NCBI GenBank assembly: GCA_009937555.1
Contig: JAACFD010000112.1
Coordinates: 1 to 7,889 of the forward strand
Source of the DNA: Chlamydiales bacterium
GTDB taxonomy: Bacteria > Chlamydiota > Chlamydiia > Chlamydiales > JAACFD01
Reading direction: 5' to 3'
DNA: 7,889 nucleotides
The first letter of the stretch is position 1. Each line of letters opens with the position of its first letter. Below, piece after piece: positions 1 to 5,158 of the stretch. The notes beneath the pieces were generated by a model, which did no database searches, was not told where the DNA came from, and saw only the letters and a program-made list of their open reading frames with translations. The position numbers were made by a program, and so were the translations under genes.

Positions 1-1266
1 AATCCTAACTTCGACTCTTCTAAAAAAGGCTTACCTGGAAGCTTTCTACTATTTTTATTGTTAGCTGTGCTGGCAGTTTTCACGGTTCAAAATTTCCTAA
101 GCACAAAGTCTGGTAAAGTAGATAATGCCTATCAGTTAGAGCATCTTGTAAATTTAGACCTAATTATCCCCGATAAGAGTCGTAAAACAGCTCTTAGCGA
201 TAACTTAGTAAACTTTAGTGGTCAGTTTAGAAGCGAGCTTACAGAAGAAGGGATTAAGCGCTATAAGTACCTTGAGCTTTTAAATCAGTTTCATGAGCTG
301 CAAAGAGATAAAAAAGAGCTTGTAGAAGACCTTAATGACAAAAGAGAAGAAATTTATACCGCTACTGAAAGCTTTCTACTTGCCTCTGGAATTAGTATAC
401 CAGAAGGTGGCTACATCGTTTTTGATCGCTTTTTAGATTATCCAGGGCAAACAAACCATGTGATTCTAGATCGCTTACCTAAAAAAGTAGGGCCAAACCT
501 ACAAGAGCTAAGTAACGAGTTTTCTAAGCTAGAGTCAGTTAAGGATAATGAAACAGCACTAAAGCAGTTCGGTTCTCAATTAGAAAAGATGGTTCGCAGT
601 TTTCAATCTCCTTTAATTGGTATTGGAGCAAAAGAACTAAAGGCTGAGCTTAAGTCTATCTCTAGTCAGATTAATCTAGCTAACCTGCCTTTTAAGAAAG
701 CCGATGAAAAAAAACTCCTGTTTAAAGAAGTTTTAGCTGGCCTTAGCAAAATGGTTCAATCGCTTAACGAAGTAGAAGATACTACACGCCTAAATCAGTT
801 ACGCTCTGTCAGAGCTTACAAGAAATTTATAGGAGACTATCAAGTTTTATTAGAAGCCCTGCAAGAAAATAAGCAGCAGCTAGCCAAAATATACCCTAGT
901 GTCACTCAAATAACTTGGTTTGTTAACGATCAAGAGCTTTCCACAAAAGCTCTTGAAAAAATGAACTCAGAGAGCTACCAGAGATGGTTTAATAAGGCAT
1001 CTTCTGAGTGGCATGGTTTTCATGTTAATAAAGCGACTGTTTTCAAATCACCTGATCAACCTAGAAATCAGATTCTAGAAAAGTTCTTTAGAAGTGAAGA
1101 GCCAGCTCCTAAGTACTTTCACTATCTATTCACAGTTGTACTTCCGATATTTCTAGTAATCTTTCTTCTCTATTTTGTCTTTGCAAGGCAAATGAAGGGA
1201 GTAGGTTCCTCAGCAATGAACTTTGGGAAATCCCCAGCACGGTTAATGAGTGCTGATAAAAGCTAG
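1..1266 (+). CDS. ftsH: FtsH N-terminal part (5'-partial): membrane anchor and large periplasmic domain, ends at a frameshift
   Basis: The frame is open from base 1, so the true start lies just upstream of the window; the TTG at 58 falls inside the first membrane helix and is not the start. Numbering from base 1, the 421 residues hold a first membrane helix (about 15-33, after a basic KKGLPG stretch), a periplasmic region of about 335 residues with a charged, probably coiled-coil stretch (HELQRDKKELVEDLNDKREE), and a second membrane helix (about 374-394). Then comes the FtsH-type cytosolic linker ARQMKGVGSSAMNFGKSPAR. In an intact FtsH this linker runs straight into the 'FxDVAG' start of the AAA+ domain. 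Here the frame instead ends with MSADKS and TAG. The AAA+ and peptidase modules resume in the next frame, overlapping by 17 bases. The product would be a membrane protein with no catalytic part. Identity as FtsH is secure; whether the break is real is not. Confidence 0.85.
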   Translation, partial: NPNFDSSKKGLPGSFLLFLLLAVLAVFTVQNFLSTKSGKVDNAYQLEHLVNLDLIIPDKSRKTALSDNLVNFSGQFRSELTEEGIKRYKYLELLNQFHELQRDKKELVEDLNDKREEIYTATESFLLASGISIPEGGYIVFDRFLDYPGQTNHVILDRLPKKVGPNLQELSNEFSKLESVKDNETALKQFGSQLEKMVRSFQSPLIGIGAKELKAELKSISSQINLANLPFKKADEKKLLFKEVLAGLSKMVQSLNEVEDTTRLNQLRSVRAYKKFIGDYQVLLEALQENKQQLAKIYPSVTQITWFVNDQELSTKALEKMNSESYQRWFNKASSEWHGFHVNKATVFKSPDQPRNQILEKFFRSEEPAPKYFHYLFTVVLPIFLVIFLLYFVFARQMKGVGSSAMNFGKSPARLMSADKS

Positions 1267-1275
1267 AGAAGAACT
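1240..1275 (+). other. ftsH lesion: frame change and apparent loss of about 13 codons
   Basis: The upstream frame reads ARLMSADKS and stops at TAG (1264-1266). The downstream frame, offset by +1, picks up at LIKAREELEE. Aligned from memory with E. coli FtsH (ARML, about 18 residues including TTFADVAG, then AKEEV), only MSADK remains between the conserved ends. Most of the linker and the whole 'FxDVAG' segment is therefore missing, equivalent to a deletion of about 38 bases. A one-base slip cannot restore this segment, so a simple homopolymer sequencing error does not explain it. Confidence 0.75.
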
Positions 1276-2665
1276 TGAAGAAATTGTTGAGTTTTTAAAA
1301 AGCCCTATTAAATTTACTAGGCTTGGTGGGCGCATCCCTAAAGGGGTTTTATGTGTAGGACCTCCAGGAACAGGTAAAACATTAGTAGCAAGAGCTGTTG
1401 CTGGTGAAGCAAATAGACCTTTCTTTTCTATTGCGGGCTCAGACTTTGTAGAAATGTTTGTTGGTGTGGGTGCTAGCCGTATTAGAGATATGTTTGACCA
1501 GGCTAAGAAGAGCGCGCCTTGTATTATTTTCATCGATGAAATTGATGCTGTGGGAAGACATAGAGGAGCAGGAATTGGCGGAGGACATGATGAAAGAGAG
1601 CAAACTCTTAATCAGCTCTTAGTTGAGATGGATGGTTTTGATTCTAATGAAGGAGTCATCCTTATGGCTGCTACTAACCGTCCAGATGTATTAGATAAAG
1701 CTCTTCTAAGACCAGGTAGATTTGACCGAAGAGTGCTAATTGACCTTCCTGACTTGAAAGGTAGACATGACATTTTAAAAGTGCATGCTAGAAAGATTAA
1801 GTTAGCTCAAGATGTAAACTTACTAGATCTTGCAAGAGGAACCCCTGGGTGCTCGGGAGCAGAATTAGAGAATATTCTTAATGAGTCTGCTCTAATTGCA
1901 GCTCGTAAGGGTAGAAGTATGGTTACTCAGCAAGAAGCAATGGCTGCTGTGGATAAAGTCAAGTATGGTAAAGAAAGACGCAGCCTAGAGCTTGATGAGA
2001 AAGAAAAAAGAACCACTGCAATCCATGAAGCGGGTCACGCTGTTGTAGCTTGTATTGTTGAAAACTGGGAGCCTGTAGATAAGGTAACTATAGTACCTAG
2101 AACCTACTCCCTTGGAGCTACTCACTTTTTGCCTAAGAAAAACCGTCTTAGCTACTGGAAGAAAGAGCTTAAAGATCAGCTTGCTGTACTCATGGGGGGT
2201 AGAGTAGCAGAACTTAAGTTCGTTGGTGATTTATCTAGTGGAGCTCAACAAGACATCGAGCAAGCATCAGAGCTTGCAAGAAATATGGTATGTCGTTGGG
2301 GGATGAGTAAAGAGCTTGGCTCAATTGCTTATGAAGAAAAGCAAGAAGCTACTTATAGCATGCAGGGTTCAAGGTCAAAGAATTACTCTGAGTCAACAGC
2401 CCAAAGTATAGACCGAGAGGTTAAAGAAATTATCAATGCCTCAAATCAGAGAGCAACTGATATTCTTGAGACACACTCTAAAGAAGTCCTTTTAATGACA
2501 GATATGTTAATGGAGTTTGAGACTCTTGATAAGACTGACTTAAAACATATAATGGAAGGTACTTGGAATGTTGATGAAAAAAGAGAGCGTTTACGTCAGC
2601 AGCTTGAAATGTATAAAGCAGATCATGACGAACCTCCTCCTATTCCAGAAGAAGTATTAAGTTAA
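1250..2665 (+). CDS. ftsH: FtsH C-terminal part: AAA+ ATPase and M41 zinc metallopeptidase
   Basis: This is the catalytic half of the membrane-bound ATP-dependent protease FtsH, which extracts and degrades membrane and regulatory proteins as a hexamer. Counting from the GTG at 1250: Walker A GPPGTGKT (37-44), pore loop FVGVG (F70), Walker B CIIFIDEIDA (91-100), sensor 1 ATNRP (N143), arginine fingers in RPGRFDR (R154, R157), zinc site HEAGH (259-263) and the third zinc ligand, Asp in GAQQD (D335). All motor and protease residues past Walker A are present. The piece starts abruptly at AREELEEIVEFLKSP: the preceding 'FxDVAG' segment, which helps form the nucleotide pocket, is absent from all frames. 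The GTG at 1250 has no Shine-Dalgarno sequence and directly follows in-frame TAA and TGA, so independent translation is doubtful. Joined to the upstream part, the protein would be about 900 residues, close to the long chlamydial FtsH. Best read as one gene interrupted by a small deletion plus frameshift. Confidence 0.9.
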   Translation: MLIKAREELEEIVEFLKSPIKFTRLGGRIPKGVLCVGPPGTGKTLVARAVAGEANRPFFSIAGSDFVEMFVGVGASRIRDMFDQAKKSAPCIIFIDEIDAVGRHRGAGIGGGHDEREQTLNQLLVEMDGFDSNEGVILMAATNRPDVLDKALLRPGRFDRRVLIDLPDLKGRHDILKVHARKIKLAQDVNLLDLARGTPGCSGAELENILNESALIAARKGRSMVTQQEAMAAVDKVKYGKERRSLELDEKEKRTTAIHEAGHAVVACIVENWEPVDKVTIVPRTYSLGATHFLPKKNRLSYWKKELKDQLAVLMGGRVAELKFVGDLSSGAQQDIEQASELARNMVCRWGMSKELGSIAYEEKQEATYSMQGSRSKNYSESTAQSIDREVKEIINASNQRATDILETHSKEVLLMTDMLMEFETLDKTDLKHIMEGTWNVDEKRERLRQQLEMYKADHDEPPPIPEEVLS

Positions 2666-2670
2666 GTCAC

Positions 2671-2694
2671 AGCTGCTTACTATTAGCAGCTTTT
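2671..2694 (+). terminator. Weak intrinsic terminator after ftsH
   Basis: AGCTGCT (2671-2677) and AGCAGCT (2685-2691) form a 7-bp stem with a 7-base loop, followed by a short TTTT run and AT-rich DNA, 6 bases after the ftsH stop codon. The short T-run suggests partial termination, so some read-through into the next AAA+ gene is possible. Confidence 0.5.
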
Positions 2695-2776
2695 AAAATA
2701 TTCTCTTATCTTTACACTCTTTTAATATTGTTCACTTATAGTTTGTGCCAAAAAAAATAAGTAGTAATCACTTTCT

Positions 2777-2789
2777 GGGGCAAATTATG
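2777..2789 (+). promoter_or_regulatory. Ribosome binding site that sets the second AAA+ gene's start at ATG 2787
   Basis: A GGGG run at 2777-2780 sits six bases before the ATG at 2787. The longer in-frame option, GTG at 2745, has only AT-rich sequence upstream and would add 14 residues of no recognisable character. The ATG is the better start. Confidence 0.55.
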
Positions 2790-3152
2790 ACCGTATCGCA
2801 AGTGCATAGCAATGCTTTATCTGAAGCGTATAAGACTCAATTTTTAAAGCGCAAAGAAGATCAACTTGCAAAAACTATTCAAGAAATTATTAAAACTTGT
2901 CTTGATGCAGATAACTTTGTGGTCAAATCATACTCTCAGCTTTTAAAAGAGCGCTTTGCTATTTTATGCTTTGCAGGTGGAATATGCTACATTTTGGGGC
3001 GGAACAAGGAAAAAATACGAGATGCCTTAGGTCTAAAAAATCCCCCAAAAAGAGTTGAACCAGAGAACAAAATAAAACTAGATGATATTGTTGGTAATGA
3101 AGAAGCAAAAGCGGCTGTAAAAGCTATTATTGAGACTGTTAAAAAACCCTGA
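2787..3152 (+). CDS. Membrane-anchored FtsH-like AAA+ protein, N-terminal part (zero frame up to CCC-TGA)
   Basis: This is the first 121 codons of a protease-less AAA+ protein that continues in the +1 frame. From the ATG at 2787 it has an amphipathic, charged N-terminus (1-39), the motif DADNFVVKSYS (40-50), one membrane helix (about 56-72, RFAILCFAGGICYILG), a basic linker, and the opening of an FtsH-type AAA+ domain, LDDIVGNEEA (98-107). It stops at TGA 3150-3152, before Walker A. The N-terminal motif recurs in the third AAA+ gene (DPTNFEVKAYS), so the two are paralogues in membrane anchor as well as motor. Alone this piece would be a small membrane protein without ATPase activity. Read together with the next segment it gives a coherent protein of about 343 residues. 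Its function is unknown; I do not recognise a named family beyond FtsH-like AAA+. Confidence 0.75.
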   Translation: MTVSQVHSNALSEAYKTQFLKRKEDQLAKTIQEIIKTCLDADNFVVKSYSQLLKERFAILCFAGGICYILGRNKEKIRDALGLKNPPKRVEPENKIKLDDIVGNEEAKAAVKAIIETVKKP

Positions 3153-3819
3153 AGAAATTAAAAAGTTTGGGCTTTCTGTTCCCAAAGGAATTTTATTTTC
3201 AGGTCCCCCAGGGACAGGTAAAACATTTTTAGCACATGCTATGGCATCAGAAGCAGAATTGCCTTTTTTTAATGCAGTAGCATCAGAGTTTGATGAAGAA
3301 CTTGTCGGAGTAGGAGCAAAAAGAATACGAGAGCTTTTTGCTAAAGCTACAAAGGCAGCTAGTCTAAGTGTGTTTGGATATGCCGTTGTCTTTATTGATG
3401 AATTTGATCTGTTCTCAGATAGGTCTACTAGAGCTGGGCAGAGTTACAAGCAAACAACTAATCAGTTATTAACATCATTAGAAAGTAACCCAAAGGTGAT
3501 TGTAGTGGCGGCTACAAATCACAAAGATAGTATAGATTCAGCTCTAATTAGGTCAGGAAGATTTGATAGAATAGTAGAGTTTCAAATGCCAGAAAGAGAA
3601 GGTCGCTTAGCGATCCTTAAGCAGTATAGCTCTAAATTGCTCCTTTCTGAAGATGTTGATTTAAATAAAGTTGCGGATAAGACAGCGGGGCTATCCCCAG
3701 CTTCTCTTAAGAATATTGTTAATCAAGCTGCTCTATTAGCATTCGCAAGAAAGCATGAAAATGTATCTCAAGATCTTTTTGAAGAAGTCTCTGATATTGA
3801 GTTAAGAAAGGTACAATAA
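3130..3819 (+). CDS. Membrane-anchored FtsH-like AAA+ protein, C-terminal part: ATPase domain without peptidase
   Basis: This is the +1-frame continuation of the preceding gene. The TTG at 3130 that opens the frame has no ribosome binding site, and meaningful sequence begins at NPEEIKKFG, so it is probably not translated on its own. Residues from 3130: Walker A GPPGTGKT (25-32), pore loop LVGVG (58-62), Walker B VVFIDEFD (D90, E91), sensor 1 ATN (N120), arginine fingers in RSGRFDR (R131, R134), then the AAA+ lid helices containing TAGLSPASLKNIVNQAA. The ATPase core looks complete and competent. The protein ends soon after the lid with no HExxH motif, so it cannot be an M41 protease. The pore position that is Phe in FtsH is Leu here, which may weaken substrate grip. 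It may remodel or unfold membrane proteins, or modulate FtsH; this is inference from relatedness and position. Confidence 0.8.
   Translation: MRLLKNPEEIKKFGLSVPKGILFSGPPGTGKTFLAHAMASEAELPFFNAVASEFDEELVGVGAKRIRELFAKATKAASLSVFGYAVVFIDEFDLFSDRSTRAGQSYKQTTNQLLTSLESNPKVIVVAATNHKDSIDSALIRSGRFDRIVEFQMPEREGRLAILKQYSSKLLLSEDVDLNKVADKTAGLSPASLKNIVNQAALLAFARKHENVSQDLFEEVSDIELRKVQ
3141..3152 (+). other. Frameshift site: six-A run followed by CCC-TGA, candidate +1 recoding
   Basis: The zero frame reads GTT AAA AAA CCC TGA. If the tRNA on CCC slips forward one base to CCT, translation continues GAA GAA ATT AAA, giving VKKPEEIKKFG and then the AAA+ core with no residue lost. CCC before UGA is a known type of +1 slip site. 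There is no upstream Shine-Dalgarno-like stimulator as in prfB. Removing one A from the run (3141-3146) gives almost the same protein (VKNPEE), so a simple indel or a sequencing error is an equally economical explanation. Confidence 0.5.
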
Positions 3820-3946
3820 GCAAAAGTTAAATAAACAGAAGGTTGGGAAGTTCTACTCTAGAGAGGTTATTTGTAGCCATAAGAGAAAAAGGTAGTAGAG
3901 CTACGTTGTAAAATAAATAAGGCATTTAAAAAAATAGCACAAATTT

Positions 3947-3960
3947 AAGGTAAAAACATG
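3947..3960 (+). promoter_or_regulatory. Ribosome binding site of the third AAA+ gene
   Basis: AAGG at 3947-3950 lies seven bases before the ATG at 3958. The 138-bp gap upstream (3820-3957) is AT-rich and holds no convincing terminator or promoter, so co-transcription with the preceding AAA+ gene is plausible but not shown. Confidence 0.55.
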
Positions 3961-5085
3961 TCAGCAATTAGAATTAGCCCTTACTTCGTAAACTTTAAAG
4001 AAGCGGGAGGGCTTGAGTATCAGGTTCAGCTAAGCAAGGAAGCTGAGAAAAAGAGAGAGGCTCTTTTTAAAGAACTTATAGATGTAGCCTTTGATCCTAC
4101 TAACTTTGAAGTCAAGGCATATAGCCCTTTTTCTGTTACAGCTCAACCCTACTCTAAGCAAGAAGTTATATTTGCTGTGGTGAAATTTATCGCTGTATCT
4201 GCAATAGCCTATTATTTAAGCTCAAGGCTACAGAAGACTATTATGGGTAATACAGATATAGATCTAACTACTAGAGCGCCTAAAAGAACTCTAAAAGATA
4301 TTATTGGTAATAAAGAGGCGAAAGCTGAAGTTAGTAAATTGCTTGAGATTTTAAAGGCTAAAAATAATGGAGAGAAAACTCCTTCTGAGCAGAGAGCTTT
4401 TTTATTTTACGGAGTGCCTGGAACGGGTAAAACAGTGCTAGCAGAAGCTATGGCAGGAGAGTTGGAAATACCTTTTATTTCCACAGCTGCTAGTGAATTT
4501 GATAATACATTTATAGGGAAAGGATCAAGTAATATCAGATCAGCTTTTGCAGCAGCAAGTAAAGCAGCAAAAAAGAATAAGAATAAAAAAGCAATTTTAT
4601 TTATAGATGAAATTGACGCCTTGGTTAACAGAGAGGGGCTTCGTTCAGGTCATGACGCTGGAAAACCAACATTACTTCAGCTTTTTAAATCGATAGATGA
4701 CAATCCAAATGTGATTATAGTTGCAGCTACCAACTATGATACAAACTTAGACTCAGCTTTAAGCAGAAGACTTGAGGTGCAGGTTCATTTTTCACTTCCT
4801 AATCAAGATGAGAGACGTGAGCTAATAGAATATTATCTTAAAAAGGGCAATGCATACTGTGAGCAACAGGACTTGGATTACATTGCAAAGAATACTCAAG
4901 GACTATCTGGAGCTATACTGGAAAATATTATTAATAGCGCATCTAGGGAAGCCTGGATAAATAGACCGCAAAATACTGATGCTGAAACTAAACTTTATAT
5001 TAGTAGAGAATTACTAATGAAAGCTACCCAGGGGGAGATAGATAAAGTGATGAGGCGAGCAGAGGCAAGCCAAGGTAGACGCTAA
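3958..5085 (+). CDS. Membrane-anchored AAA+ ATPase, FtsH-like, lacking a peptidase domain
   Basis: An intact 375-residue paralogue of the preceding broken AAA+ gene. Layout: charged N-terminus (1-45), motif DPTNFEVKAYS (46-56), one membrane helix (about 69-87), linker, AAA+ opening LKDIIGNKEA (112-121), Walker A GVPGTGKT (152-159), pore loop FIGKG (F185), Walker B ILFIDEID (D217, E218), sensor 1 ATN (N259), then SALSRRLEVQVHF (R270, R271) in place of the FtsH LLRPGRFDR segment. Lid helices follow (QGLSGAILENIINSAS), then a short basic tail ending RRAEASQGRR. No HExxH zinc motif is present and the protein ends where FtsH would begin its protease. The ATPase should be active. The paired-arginine second-region-of-homology is closer to Vps4/katanin-type AAA proteins than to FtsH. 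The likely role is an inner-membrane unfoldase or remodeller, or a partner of FtsH. The specific function is unknown. Confidence 0.88.
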   Translation: MSAIRISPYFVNFKEAGGLEYQVQLSKEAEKKREALFKELIDVAFDPTNFEVKAYSPFSVTAQPYSKQEVIFAVVKFIAVSAIAYYLSSRLQKTIMGNTDIDLTTRAPKRTLKDIIGNKEAKAEVSKLLEILKAKNNGEKTPSEQRAFLFYGVPGTGKTVLAEAMAGELEIPFISTAASEFDNTFIGKGSSNIRSAFAAASKAAKKNKNKKAILFIDEIDALVNREGLRSGHDAGKPTLLQLFKSIDDNPNVIIVAATNYDTNLDSALSRRLEVQVHFSLPNQDERRELIEYYLKKGNAYCEQQDLDYIAKNTQGLSGAILENIINSASREAWINRPQNTDAETKLYISRELLMKATQGEIDKVMRRAEASQGRR

Positions 5086-5118
5086 TAAAATAGCAGTATT
5101 TAATTAGCTTAGACATAG

Positions 5119-5151
5119 AAAAGGCCCCCATTTTTCAATGGAGGCCTTTTT
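5119..5151. terminator. Bidirectional intrinsic terminator between the third AAA+ gene and pnp
   Basis: AAAAGGCC-C-CCAT (5119-5131) pairs with ATGG-A-GGCCTTTT (5138-5150), a 12-pair stem with one C/A mismatch and a six-base loop. A-run and T-run flanks give a U-tail in either direction. It sits 33 bases past the AAA+ stop codon and 8 bases past the pnp stop codon, serving the two converging genes. Confidence 0.9.
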
Positions 5152-5158
5152 ATTAGGG

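Noticed and set aside
1258..1264. AAA-A at the ftsH break as a +1 slippery site
   Set aside because: A +1 slip here would join the frames, but the product would still lack the conserved DVAG segment, so recoding does not restore FtsH.
1243..1533. 96-codon open frame on the minus strand inside ftsH
   Set aside because: Antisense shadow of the conserved Walker A/B region; no ribosome binding site and no recognisable protein.
2711..2742. TTTACA ... TATAGT as a promoter for the second AAA+ gene
   Set aside because: The spacer is 20 bases, too long for a confident call; other pairings in this AT-rich gap are no better.
2745..2786. GTG start for the second AAA+ gene, adding 14 residues
   Set aside because: No ribosome binding site upstream, whereas the ATG at 2787 has GGGG six bases before it.
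3141..3146. RNA-polymerase slippage on the six-A run as the way the second AAA+ gene is expressed
   Set aside because: Six A is shorter than the runs that usually give efficient slippage; the CCC-TGA slip or a plain indel is more economical.
3845..3905. Short complementary segments (TCTACT / AGTAGA) in the gap before the third AAA+ gene
   Set aside because: Only six bases pair across a long loop and no T-run follows; not a credible terminator or riboswitch.
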